In this document: piece by piece, positions 15,766 to 24,024 of the stretch
Layout of the letters: each line of letters starts with the position of its first letter
Numbering within the stretch: the stretch's first letter is position 1
Assembly: GCA_018399745.1 (NCBI GenBank)
Contig: JAGYNZ010000003.1
Location: forward strand, 1 to 64,000
DNA length: 64,000 nucleotides
Reading direction: 5' to 3'
Origin: Deltaproteobacteria bacterium
GTDB taxonomy: Bacteria > Desulfobacterota > Dissulfuribacteria > Dissulfuribacterales > UBA3076
The notes under the pieces: generated by a model
Seen by the model: only the letters and a program-made list of their open reading frames with translations
What the model was told of the DNA's origin: nothing
The model's database searches: none
Made by a program: the position numbers and the translations under genes

Positions 15766-17499
15766 ATGAAAATATTACTCATATATCCATACTGCCTTGA
15801 AGACAGACTCCAGGACTACGATGTAAGGGTAGTGCCTATAGGGCTTTATTATATAGGCGCTTTGCTAAAAGCAAGTCAACATCATGTCGAAATATTGAAT
15901 TGGTACAACATTAATAAAACGCCTGAAAGAATCAAGGAAATTCTGAAAGAAAAAAGACCTGATATCATTGGATTTTCCATCTTGCATGCGAATCGTTGGG
16001 GTGGCATAGAGGTTGCTCGAATCGCCAAGCAGCTTGATCCAGAGGTCAAGATCGTGTTTGGGGGGGTTGGGGCTACCTTTCTGTGGAAACTCTTACTGTC
16101 CCATTTCGCGGAAATAGACTTTATAGTCATGAGAGAGGGAGAGTATACCTTTTTAAATCTGATAAAATGCATAGAAAAGGGTGATTATGAACATATTGAA
16201 GACATCAGGGGAATTTGTTTCAGAAAGGCCGGTAAGATAATAAAGACTGAAGACGCCGCGTTTATTCAAAATATTGATGAGCTGCCTAATCCGGCGAAAT
16301 ATTTTGAATATCGGCATGTAATATCGTCTCGAGGTTGTCCGTGGAATTGTACGTTTTGCGGATCGCCCCGCTTTTGGAAACGGAGAGTCCGATTTCACTC
16401 TCCGGAATACTTTGTGGAGCAACTGGAACTGCTATACAAAAAAGGAATTAATTTTTTTTATGTGTCAGATGATACCTTTACGCTCAAAGAGGATAGGGTG
16501 ATTGAGATATGCAAAAAAATCCTGGAAAGAAAACTTGATATCACCTGGTTTGCCATCTCGCGAGTAAACTGTGTAAGTGAAGATATATTGTATTGGATGA
16601 GAAAGGCCGGCTGCATTCAAATCAGTTACGGCGTGGAAAGTGGTTCTGAAAAGATCAGGAATTACCTAAATAAAAACATTAAGACCCATGATATTAAAAA
16701 GGCCTTTGATCTCACTACTAAATATGGGATACTTGCGCGTGCCTATTTCATCTATGGCTCCCCTGGAGAAAGCTGGGCAACCATTCAGAAGACCATAGAT
16801 CTGATGCACGAAATCAGACCAATGAGTACTATTTTTTATATCCTTGACCTGTTTCCAGGCACTGCGCTTTACTCGGATTTTAAGAAAAAATTCAAGGTCT
16901 CGGACAGGATCTGGCTGCAACAAATAGAAGATATCATGTATTTTGAAACTGATCCCCATCTGTCCAAGGATACGATATTGGCCTTCGGCGAGAAACTGAA
17001 AAGTGAATACTATGCAAGTCTTCACCTTTATGTGAATTCCATTGAACTTTTAGACAAAAAAGACCTCTATAAACTGCATTCAGATTTTTGCTCAAGACTG
17101 GGTATGACTTTCAGCCACGGGGACTACGCCAGGTTGGACGCCGTCAAGGAAAAACAAAAAACCGCTGAAAATCTGTACAAGATGGCTTTGGATTATCAAC
17201 CTGACCATCGGGCCTATCTGGGATTGGGCATCATCAAACAAAAAGAAAGTGCCTTTGATGAATCTATCAGGATTCTATCAGAAGGCATTAAATTTTTCCC
17301 GGACAGTGAGCCGTTGAATACTTGCCTGGGAATCAGTTATATGAACTTGGGACAATATGGCAAAGCGCTTTTATGCCTTCTTAAATTTCCGGATTCGAGA
17401 CAAGCCGTTTCCTATATTGCGAAATGTTATAAGGAATTGGGTGATTCTGAAAAAGAATCCGCCTTCCTTGAAAAACTCCGCAATATTGAATTAATGTAA
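15766..17499 (+). CDS. B12-binding radical SAM protein with C-terminal TPRs
   Basis: 577 residues. Residues 1-150 are a cobalamin-binding Rossmann domain (KILLIYPYC start, IVFGGVGATF strand). The radical SAM domain follows with the cluster motif CPWNCTFC (C191, C195, C198). After about residue 450 come TPR-like repeats (ENLYKMALDYQPDHRAYLGL). Such enzymes usually methylate or rearrange unactivated carbon, but the substrate cannot be predicted. It is followed 4 bp later by dsrN, so the two are co-expressed. A role in tetrapyrrole or lipid modification would be a guess. Confidence 0.85.
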   Translation: MKILLIYPYCLEDRLQDYDVRVVPIGLYYIGALLKASQHHVEILNWYNINKTPERIKEILKEKRPDIIGFSILHANRWGGIEVARIAKQLDPEVKIVFGGVGATFLWKLLLSHFAEIDFIVMREGEYTFLNLIKCIEKGDYEHIEDIRGICFRKAGKIIKTEDAAFIQNIDELPNPAKYFEYRHVISSRGCPWNCTFCGSPRFWKRRVRFHSPEYFVEQLELLYKKGINFFYVSDDTFTLKEDRVIEICKKILERKLDITWFAISRVNCVSEDILYWMRKAGCIQISYGVESGSEKIRNYLNKNIKTHDIKKAFDLTTKYGILARAYFIYGSPGESWATIQKTIDLMHEIRPMSTIFYILDLFPGTALYSDFKKKFKVSDRIWLQQIEDIMYFETDPHLSKDTILAFGEKLKSEYYASLHLYVNSIELLDKKDLYKLHSDFCSRLGMTFSHGDYARLDAVKEKQKTAENLYKMALDYQPDHRAYLGLGIIKQKESAFDESIRILSEGIKFFPDSEPLNTCLGISYMNLGQYGKALLCLLKFPDSRQAVSYIAKCYKELGDSEKESAFLEKLRNIELM

Positions 17500-17503
17500 T
17501 CAC

Positions 17504-18931
17504 GTGTTTCAGCAAAAATTCCCCAGATTAGTCATCGCAGGACTTAAAGGCGGAGCCGGCAAGACTGTTGCCGCTCTGGGACTGGTTCGGGCATGGCAAA
17601 AAGAAGGACTTAAAGTGGTACCTTTTAAAAAGGGACCTGATTATATCGATGCCGGCTGGCTCTCACAGGCAGCCAAAAGCCCCTGCTATAACCTGGATCC
17701 TTTTCTTATGTCCGGGGAAATCATCCGCAAATCCTTTGTCTTCAGGGCGAAAAAAGCTGATATCAGTGTCATAGAAGGTAATCGTGGTCTCTTTGACGGA
17801 GTAGATGAATCCGGTTCAAGTAGCACGGCAGAACTTGCCAAGTTGATAGATGCCCCGGTCATTTTAGTTTTGGACTGCAGCAAAACGACAAGGACGGCCG
17901 CAGTCCCTGTTTTGGGCTGTCAGAGGCTTGATCCGGAACTCCGTATTGAAGGGGTGATACTCAACCATATAGGTGGACTGCGTCACGAAACAATCGTCAG
18001 GCGATCCGTGGAAAAGTACACGGGTATCCCGGTACTCGGTGCCCTGCCAAGGATGAAGGATGATCCTATACCTATGCGCCATCTTGGCGTAACCCCCTGG
18101 GAGGAACATCCAGAGGCCGCCAAGGCCCTGGACAAACTGGGCCTTATAGTGCAGAAATCATTAGATACTCATGCCTTAGCAAAAATAGCTAATCAAAGTA
18201 AAAAATGGAAGCTCTCCCATATCGATGGCCTAGAATTATTTCCTGGTGCTGAAAAGTTCCCCTCGTCATATAGACCTCTTATAGGAGTGCTGAGGGATGG
18301 GGCGTTCCAATTTTATTACCCTGAAAACCTTGAAGCCCTGGAGAAGGCCGGGGCAAAACTCATATTTTTAGATTCCCTTGAAAGCGCCGGATTGCCGAAA
18401 CTCGATGCGCTATATATAGGAGGGGGATTCCCTGAAACACAAGCCGCCCGACTCTCGGCCAATGATGATATGAAAAAAGATCTTTATCATGCTATATATC
18501 GCGGCCTTCCTGTCTATGCAGAGTGCGGCGGGCTGATGTATCTGGGTAGGCAACTGGTATGGCAGGGGAAAATCTATCCCATGGCGGGGGCCATCGGTTG
18601 GGATTTTGTGGTTGGTGAAAAGCCCGTGGGCCATGGTTACAGCGCCCTGGAAGTTATCTCTCAAAATCCCTTTTATAGTATAGGCACAATAATACGGGGC
18701 CATGAATTCCATTATTCCAGACCGGTCCTTGTGGACAAAGGAAATTCAGGAAAACTAAGCTGCAGTGTCGTAAGGGGATATGGCTTTGACGGAAAACACG
18801 AAGGAATAGTATTTAAAAATGTATTTGGAACCTACACCCATATACATGCCTTGGAGCATCCTGAATGGGCAACCCGTCTGGTCAAAATTGCTATCGAATA
18901 TCGGGCATCTTTCACGACAGGTCAAAAATAG
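17504..18931 (+). CDS. dsrN: CbiA/CobB-type amidase, candidate siroheme amidase DsrN
   Basis: 475 residues from a GTG start 4 bp after the radical SAM gene. The N-terminal half is a P-loop ATP-dependent ligase domain (KGGAGKT); the C-terminal half is a class I glutamine amidotransferase domain with IGGGFPE and the nucleophile in AECGGLMYL (C341). The family converts ring carboxylates to amides: cobyrinate a,c-diamide synthase in B12 synthesis, or siroheme amidation for DsrAB in dsr-linked DsrN. Location beside dsrMKJOP and a dsr-type ferredoxin, with no other cob/cbi gene nearby, favours DsrN. Sequence alone does not separate the two. Confidence 0.75.
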   Translation: MFQQKFPRLVIAGLKGGAGKTVAALGLVRAWQKEGLKVVPFKKGPDYIDAGWLSQAAKSPCYNLDPFLMSGEIIRKSFVFRAKKADISVIEGNRGLFDGVDESGSSSTAELAKLIDAPVILVLDCSKTTRTAAVPVLGCQRLDPELRIEGVILNHIGGLRHETIVRRSVEKYTGIPVLGALPRMKDDPIPMRHLGVTPWEEHPEAAKALDKLGLIVQKSLDTHALAKIANQSKKWKLSHIDGLELFPGAEKFPSSYRPLIGVLRDGAFQFYYPENLEALEKAGAKLIFLDSLESAGLPKLDALYIGGGFPETQAARLSANDDMKKDLYHAIYRGLPVYAECGGLMYLGRQLVWQGKIYPMAGAIGWDFVVGEKPVGHGYSALEVISQNPFYSIGTIIRGHEFHYSRPVLVDKGNSGKLSCSVVRGYGFDGKHEGIVFKNVFGTYTHIHALEHPEWATRLVKIAIEYRASFTTGQK

Positions 18932-18946
18932 TTTATACTCTGGTGA

Positions 18947-19079
18947 TTTTGTATTTTTGCAGTAAAATCCGAAATTAGATAACTCGTTTATATCTCAGTA
19001 TTTTCACCGATTTCTAATTTTTAGTTTCAATTTCGGCATTCAATTCAACAATACATGCTTTTTTTGAAAAAAGTGCGAA
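18947..19079 (+). repeat. dispersed intergenic repeat, copy A
   Basis: One of three related segments, about 130 bp. Shared blocks with copy B (52387-52525) include TTGTATTTTTGCAGTAAAAT, GAAATTAG, and TCGGCATTCAATTCAACAAT followed by a T-run, GAAAAA and GTG. Copies are imperfect, lie only between genes and have no coding potential. Confidence 0.5.
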
Positions 19080-19119
19080 CATGTAAATGAAGGAAGCTAA
19101 ATATTTCCTAAAAACAGGG

Positions 19120-19149
19120 TTGACAAAAAGAATGCCCATCGTCTATATG
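19120..19149 (+). promoter_or_regulatory. promoter of the ferredoxin gene
   Basis: TTGACA at 19120-19125, spacer 18 nt, TATATG at 19144-19149, about 65 nt before the ATG. It shows the ferredoxin can be transcribed separately from dsrN. Confidence 0.55.
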
Positions 19150-19213
19150 AACGATTAAGTAATTAAACGCCAAGATATATGGGCTTATTGATTATAATAA
19201 AAAGGAGGAAGTT

Positions 19214-19405
19214 ATGTTTGAGGTCACCGTTGATTATGATAAGTGCCAAGGCGACGAAGAGTGCGTAGGCAACTGTCCATCTGAAGTATTTGACTGGGAC
19301 GCAGAAAACGAAAGGCCGGTAGTCGCTCGAATGGATGACTGTTTGGGGTGCGAGACGTGTGTAGAGGTCTGCCCGGCAGGCGCCATTACAGTTGAAGAAG
19401 TCTAG
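19214..19405 (+). CDS. dicluster-type ferredoxin with Asp in cluster I
   Basis: 63 residues. The second motif, CLGCETCVEVCP, is a complete [4Fe-4S] ligand set. In the first, CQGDEECVGNCP, the second ligand position is Asp instead of Cys. This C-x2-D-x2-C-x3-C pattern is known in Pyrococcus-type ferredoxins, where the cluster is Asp-ligated or interconverts between [3Fe-4S] and [4Fe-4S]. The gene has a strong AAAGGAGGAAG site, its own promoter and a terminator. As neighbour of dsrN and dsrMKJOP it may deliver electrons to DsrAB, but this is inference. Confidence 0.9.
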   Translation: MFEVTVDYDKCQGDEECVGNCPSEVFDWDAENERPVVARMDDCLGCETCVEVCPAGAITVEEV

Positions 19406-19434
19406 CACAATCTGAACATCAAATCTTATGAGAC

Positions 19435-19465
19435 AAAAAGGATAGCTTTCAGCTATCCTTTTTTG
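19435..19465. terminator. bidirectional terminator between ferredoxin gene and ribF
   Basis: AAAGGATAGCT (19437-19447) and AGCTATCCTTT (19451-19461) form an 11-bp stem with a 3-nt loop and a T-run on both strands. It separates two convergent genes. Confidence 0.9.
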
Positions 19466-19492
19466 TAAAAATCACCGGTCTGACACAGACCT

Positions 19493-20434
19493 CTACAGGT
19501 CTTTACTTTCGGTAAGGACAAGACGCGCCGTTTCTATATCCTTTGTGATCTGTCCAGCCAGTTCCTCCGGTCCGGAAAATTTTTTTTCATCCCTCAATCT
19601 CTGTATAAAATCCAATTTAATCGGATGACCATAAATATTCTTTTCAAAGTCGAATATATGGACCTCAGCTCCCAGATCCTGCCCGCCGAATGTGGGATTA
19701 TATCCAATATTCATTACTCCTCCATAGGACCGGTCTTGATGAATAACCCGAACTACATAGACCCCGGGTTTAGGGCATAGGTCCTCCTTGTCAATACGCA
19801 GGTTTGCTGTAGGAAAGCCTACGACCGGACCACCCCTACATATTCCTTTCTTTACAATTCCACGAATCTGATAATACCTTCCAAGGAGGAGCCGGACCTT
19901 TTTCATCTCGCCCAAAGTCACGTATTCCCTGACATTACTACTGCTGACTACCATACCTTCTACTAAAACAGGAGAGATAACATGTACTTTAAATCCAAGC
20001 TTATATCCCATGGCCTGGAGAAAAGATATATTCCCCTGCCGGCCCTTGCCAAAGGCATAATCATAACCTACTACAACATCCTCCACCCCTATAGTCTGAT
20101 GGAGTATTGTATATACAAAATCATGGGCTGACGTGCCTGCAAGCTCTTCGGTAAAAAATAAGCGAATCAGGTGTTCAATTCCGGCCTGGGCTATCAGCTC
20201 AACCTTATGATCCATTGTTGAAATAAGTTTCGGTGGACTTTGAGGCCTTAAGACCTTCATGGGATGAGGTTCAAAGGTAAGGGCTACCGTGTTCCCTTTT
20301 CTTGGTCCTGCAAGCTCTACCACCCGGCGGAAAAGGGCCTGATGTCCCAGATGTACTCCGTCGAAGTTACCTATCGTCAGTGCAGGTCGATGAAATGGTT
20401 TTTTGATCTCGTGCAGGCCCTTGTAAACCTTCAT
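19493..20434 (-). CDS. ribF: bifunctional riboflavin kinase/FMN adenylyltransferase
   Basis: 313 residues, normal for RibF. The N-terminal adenylyltransferase domain begins with GNFDGVHLGHQALF and the C-terminal kinase domain has the GFPTANLRID motif. It makes FMN and FAD from riboflavin. It stands alone, convergent with the ferredoxin gene. Confidence 0.95.
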   Translation of the reverse strand: MKVYKGLHEIKKPFHRPALTIGNFDGVHLGHQALFRRVVELAGPRKGNTVALTFEPHPMKVLRPQSPPKLISTMDHKVELIAQAGIEHLIRLFFTEELAGTSAHDFVYTILHQTIGVEDVVVGYDYAFGKGRQGNISFLQAMGYKLGFKVHVISPVLVEGMVVSSSNVREYVTLGEMKKVRLLLGRYYQIRGIVKKGICRGGPVVGFPTANLRIDKEDLCPKPGVYVVRVIHQDRSYGGVMNIGYNPTFGGQDLGAEVHIFDFEKNIYGHPIKLDFIQRLRDEKKFSGPEELAGQITKDIETARLVLTESKDL

Positions 20435-20660
20435 TTCAAATCTTCTTCAATTCGTGGTTGCGTCTCTGCCCTACTCTATCGTTTCATTGAAAAGTTATCA
20501 TTACGAAAGTTGACAGAGCAATCTCTAAACGGGTAGTTCGTGACCCTTTAAGATTCTCGCTTCATCGCATCGCTGTCATGGAATGGCAGTATAATTTCCT
20601 TGGAACGCCATACATTAGGTATTAATTTACTATTTGGTCAGCAAACAGTACAATGACCCC

Positions 20661-20689
20661 TTGACAAGTGCAAGCACTGTCTATTTAAT
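20661..20689 (+). promoter_or_regulatory. promoter of tRNA-Leu
   Basis: TTGACA (20661-20666), spacer 17 nt, TTTAAT (20684-20689), 12 nt before the tRNA 5' end. Confidence 0.7.
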
Positions 20690-20701
20690 GATTCCCTCTC
20701 A

Positions 20702-20789
20702 GCCGAAGTGGCGGAATTGGTAGACGCGCTAGATTCAGGATCTAGTGGACATTATATCCGTGGGAGTTCGAATCTCCCCTTCGGCACCA
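20702..20789 (+). tRNA. tRNA-Leu (anticodon CAG)
   Basis: Acceptor GCCGAAG pairs with CTTCGGC, followed by A and an encoded CCA. The anticodon stem CTAGA/TCTAG encloses the loop TTCAGGA (anticodon CAG). A long variable arm (about 20735-20765) is typical of class II tRNA-Leu, and the T-arm has GTTCGAATC. Confidence 0.96.
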
Positions 20790-20876
20790 TCTGATTGTTG
20801 TCTAAATGGGAAGACGACTTAGACACAATTTTGAATTCTAAGTTTTAGATCTCGGATTGCTGATTTTTGATCGGAA

Positions 20877-21170
20877 TTACTTCCCGGTCATTATATTAAT
20901 CTTTTGACGCAGCACCCCTGAAGGCCGGAAAGTCACAACTCTTCGAGGAACAAGGATCAGATCCTCTCCAGTGTGTGGGTTTCTGCCACGTCTGGATCTC
21001 TTATCCTTGACAGAAAATTTACCAAAACCGCTAATAAGAACGTTTTCTCCTGCCTCAAGACGATCTTTAATGATCTTGAGCAAGCACTCTACAGCTTGAG
21101 CAGACTCTATTTTGTTCAGTTTTTTGCTTCTATATATACGATTTACAAGATCTGCCTTAGTTAAGGTCAT
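20877..21170 (-). CDS. ihfA: integration host factor alpha/HU-family DNA-binding protein
   Basis: 97 residues. It opens with MTLTKADLVNRIY and has the arm motif GRNPHTGEDLILVPRRVVTF of the HU/IHF family; the length and the RNPHTGE type favour IHF alpha over HU. It bends DNA at recombination, replication and promoter sites. It is the third of three minus-strand genes here (purH, aroD, ihfA), but gaps of about 140-180 bp make co-transcription uncertain. Confidence 0.85.
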   Translation of the reverse strand: MTLTKADLVNRIYRSKKLNKIESAQAVECLLKIIKDRLEAGENVLISGFGKFSVKDKRSRRGRNPHTGEDLILVPRRVVTFRPSGVLRQKINIMTGK

Positions 21171-21312
21171 ATTAAGACATCCTCCTCTACAAACGCACCG
21201 AGAAATTTCAGGGGGGCTGTTACAAATCTCAAAATTCTACTACGTTAAAGAAAAAAATCCATTAAGTCAAGAGGATAAGGAGCCACCAAAAAAAGACGGC
21301 TCTAAAATTCTT

Positions 21313-22002
21313 TTATCGCTTATCATTCAAGCAATCAACCATAGCCCTCAAGTCATCAAGAGGTATTTGCCCTGGAGCTGTTTCATGACCCCTGGATGAT
21401 GACGCATATGTCAAATATGCCCCCATGGCCAAGCAAGCCAGCCTGCTCATCTTGCCAAAAGGCCCCATACAAAAGGCTATTAAGGGAAATCCCTCATCCA
21501 GCGCCTTGAAATACAGCGAAAAAACTTTCAAGACATCCCGGGGACCCTCAGCCGTGGTGACTATTTTCCCAATGTCCGCCCCCGCCTGTCTTTCCGAATC
21601 AAATAATTCAATCTGTTTCTCCTTCTCAGGAGTACAAAAAAAATCATGATATGAAATGATGAGCTTTGCCCCAGCTTCATGAACCTTTTTTACTATAGCA
21701 TCCCTTAAGGCCGGATCTGTTCTAAGTTCAATGTCTATATAATCCGCCCCTGCGAATATGGCCTTTTCCAAAAGGCCGATCCGATCTTCTTCTGAACCTT
21801 TAAAAAGACCTCCTTCTGCCGAGGATCTATTGGTAAAAATAAAGGGACAGGGGCGGTCTTTAATTAAACTTACAAAATCCAGAGAGTCTGCTTCCATAAG
21901 GGCATCCAAGCGCACTTCTACCATATCGGCTTTTGCTGCCACCTGTTGCAGGCGCTTCAGCAAGGCATCACAGGTAGGTTCAGCAAGGGAGACACAGATC
22001 AT
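21313..22002 (-). CDS. aroD: type I 3-dehydroquinate dehydratase
   Basis: 229 residues from the ATG at 22002 (MICVSLAEPT); a TTG further up is less likely. The Schiff-base Lys is in DIGKIVTTA and the catalytic His in ISYHDF; CMGPFGKMSRL is the usual C-terminal signature. It catalyses the third step of the shikimate pathway. Many bacteria of this group use this class I enzyme. Confidence 0.93.
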   Translation of the reverse strand: MICVSLAEPTCDALLKRLQQVAAKADMVEVRLDALMEADSLDFVSLIKDRPCPFIFTNRSSAEGGLFKGSEEDRIGLLEKAIFAGADYIDIELRTDPALRDAIVKKVHEAGAKLIISYHDFFCTPEKEKQIELFDSERQAGADIGKIVTTAEGPRDVLKVFSLYFKALDEGFPLIAFCMGPFGKMSRLACLAMGAYLTYASSSRGHETAPGQIPLDDLRAMVDCLNDKR

Positions 22003-22177
22003 GGTAGACAGGTCACCAATCAACCAGATGATAAAGTTGCAAATCTAATCTGAGGCATTCCTTACATTCTCCAGTCGCTGCGGACTATAATAAATATGTC
22101 ATTCCTGGAAAATTTTGCGCCTTGAATCTCGGACCTTTTGAAAGAAACCGTGTTTCACAATTTTTAGATGCTGATCA

Positions 22178-22795
22178 CTAAATAAAATATGGATCCTTTA
22201 GGGGGTCTATCCCCTCCAGATAGCCGGAAATGGCCTTATCATATCGACTGGTTGTCATAAAGACCTTTCTAGCCAACTCAAAACGAGTGGTCAAGGTTGT
22301 GACTCCATCATTATCCTTCATCTCTCTGAGTACTTTTGCATAATCAGATGGATCCACAACGACAGTCACATAACGAAAATTCTTTGCAGAAGAACGAAGC
22401 AGAGTTGGTCCCCCTATATCAATATTTTCAATAGCATCAGCCAAGCTCACACCTTCTTTGGCAACGGTTTTTTCAAAGGCATAAAGATTTACCACTACCA
22501 TGTCAATGGGCATAATGGAGTGTTCTTCCATCTGTTGTCTGTGGTTGACATTATCCCGAAGGGCCAGAATTCCACCATGGACCATGGGGTGTAAGGTCTT
22601 TACCCTGCCATCCATCATCTCAGGAAAGCCAGTGAGCTCCGAAACATCTTTGACGGAAATGTTGGCCCCTCTTATTTCTCGAGCCGTACCGCCGGTAGAT
22701 ACGATCTCTACACCCATATCCTCAAGTTCTTTGGCAAACTCTGCTACACCTGACTTGTCAGTAACGCTAATAAGTGCCCTTTTTATTTTTATCAT
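22178..22795 (-). CDS. purH: stand-alone IMP cyclohydrolase (N-terminal half of PurH)
   Basis: 205 residues from the ATG at 22795. It contains [26 protein letters not shown] and [12 protein letters not shown], all from the IMP cyclohydrolase domain of PurH, and ends at [11 protein letters not shown], where that domain normally ends. The AICAR transformylase domain (about 320 residues) is absent, so that step must be encoded elsewhere or by another enzyme. The open frame continues upstream through the tRNA-Pro gene, but that part is not coding. It may be read from the tRNA promoter. Confidence 0.88.
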   Translation of the reverse strand: MIKIKRALISVTDKSGVAEFAKELEDMGVEIVSTGGTAREIRGANISVKDVSELTGFPEMMDGRVKTLHPMVHGGILALRDNVNHRQQMEEHSIMPIDMVVVNLYAFEKTVAKEGVSLADAIENIDIGGPTLLRSSAKNFRYVTVVVDPSDYAKVLREMKDNDGVTTLTTRFELARKVFMTTSRYDKAISGYLEGIDPLKDPYFI

Positions 22796-22856
22796 ATCTA
22801 TTGACCGCCTTTTTTGTTTGAATTCAAAAAAAGATATTAAGAAAATTGAAATAAAT

Positions 22857-22933
22857 TGGTCGGGACGAGAGGATTTGAACCTCCGGCCCCAGCGTCCCGA
22901 ACGCTGTGCTCTACCAGACTGAGCCACGTCCCG
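22857..22933 (-). tRNA. tRNA-Pro (anticodon CGG)
   Basis: On the minus strand the acceptor CGGGACG pairs with CGTCCCG, then A and encoded CCA (22859-22857). The anticodon stem CAGCG/CGCTG encloses TTCGGGA (anticodon CGG). D-arm and T-arm (GGTTCAAATCC) are normal. Confidence 0.96.
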
Positions 22934-22947
22934 ACCTGAATCTATTC

Positions 22948-22976
22948 CATATATTCGCCAAGCCAGACCTTGTCAA
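22948..22976 (-). promoter_or_regulatory. promoter of tRNA-Pro
   Basis: Minus strand TTGACA (22976-22971), spacer 17 nt, TATATG (22953-22948), 14 nt before the tRNA. It could also drive purH, 62 nt after the tRNA. Confidence 0.7.
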
Positions 22977-23034
22977 CCAGAGCATCTGTTAATATCAGGG
23001 TAATAAGCATACTGAATCCCGTATCCACCCATTT

Positions 23035-23172
23035 ATTTTTTTTTGAAAAAGGGTGTATTATCAGATTATCGAACTCGGTGCCGATATAGAAACTGGACAT
23101 TCGAAGACAGATAACTCATTTACATTTTTATATTTTTCCCAATTCAAAATTTCATTGCAAAGGACAAAGTCA
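23035..23172 (-). repeat. dispersed intergenic repeat, copy C (inverted)
   Basis: Read on the minus strand it resembles copies A and B in the same order: TTTGCAATGAAATTTTGAATTG, a central region with GAGTTATC, then a CCAGTTTCTATATCGGCA-like block and a final TTTTTC. It is the most diverged copy. It fills much of the 426-bp gap (22934-23359) between tRNA-Pro and the Mth938-like gene; nothing else is seen there apart from the tRNA promoter. Confidence 0.4.
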
Positions 23173-23359
23173 ACAAGGGCTAAATTACTTTTGGTTTCTC
23201 TTGAAAATACAAAATATTACGGCTTATACTGCATAGACTGGGAGACAATCTATGCTTTTCCAAAGAATGGCGCGGCTTTTATGGCCACTCACAATCTTTC
23301 GCACACGGCAGCACCCAGTCAATGCCCCTAAAACAAGTACCAAGGAGGAGACAAGGCCA

Positions 23360-23713
23360 TTGAAGATTGAATCATATCGCTTTGGTGAAATCGTAATTGA
23401 TGGAATATGCTATACAAAGGACCTGAAAATTATTAAAGGAAAAATATTTGACAACTGGTGGAGGTCTCAAGGACATATTCTTCAACTTTCTGATATTCTA
23501 GATGTTATAGCTGCAAAACCCAGTACCCTGATAGTTGGAACAGGCGCTTACGGCAGAATGGTTTTAAAGCCTGGGCTATCAGAGGAGCTCAGATCCAAGG
23601 GTATCCGTATAATCGCCCTTGCCACAGAACCAGCTATACAGAGATTCAATGAATTGACATCGCTGCCTGGTGGACACAACGAGGTTGCCATTGCACTTCA
23701 CCTTACGTGCTAA
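23360..23713 (+). CDS. Mth938-like (AAMDC/DUF498) domain protein
   Basis: 117 residues from a TTG start at 23360, chosen because AAGGAGGAG precedes it and because this gives the normal family length; a longer frame from ATG 23252 adds a basic leader unlike the family. The body shows FGEIVIDGICYTKDLKI, TLIVGTGAYGRM and GHNEVAIALHLTC, the pattern of the Mth938/AAMDC fold. Biochemical function is unknown across the family. It stands alone. Confidence 0.8.
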   Translation: MKIESYRFGEIVIDGICYTKDLKIIKGKIFDNWWRSQGHILQLSDILDVIAAKPSTLIVGTGAYGRMVLKPGLSEELRSKGIRIIALATEPAIQRFNELTSLPGGHNEVAIALHLTC

Positions 23714-24024
23714 AAAGGGTTGTCTTGGCAGTTTGAGGCTGACTTAACAGAGCTGAGAGGTTCATAGATGAAGTGCGGCAGTATTCTGTCTGTGCTTATT
23801 GTTCAAACTTTTAGATTTCCATAGGTTTGTTCAGGTCCGCTAAAAATTTGAACCGTTGATTCGTGTATTCTCAGATCATAATCTCCTTGCAAAATTTCCT
23901 GGATTTGGCTAATAATTCGTGTTCTTAAAATAGAATTACAAACCGGCTCTCTCTTTAGCTGCTCTTCTGGTTAATCCTGAGAGTTGTCTCCTCAACAAAT
24001 AAATTAAGACAGGAGATGTTTAAT
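23714..24024. other. intergenic region upstream of secDF
   Basis: About 310 AT-rich bp with the secDF ribosome-binding site (AGGAG at 24011-24015) at the end. I see no gene, no clear promoter and no terminator. Confidence 0.5.

Noticed and set aside
22796-22927. 44-codon N-terminal extension of the IMP cyclohydrolase
   Set aside because: It is the translation of the tRNA-Pro gene and spacer; the family starts at the Met at 22795.
23053-23331. 92-codon plus-strand frame before the Mth938-like gene
   Set aside because: It runs through the dispersed repeat and has low-complexity AT-rich composition, no ribosome-binding site and no homology that I recognise.
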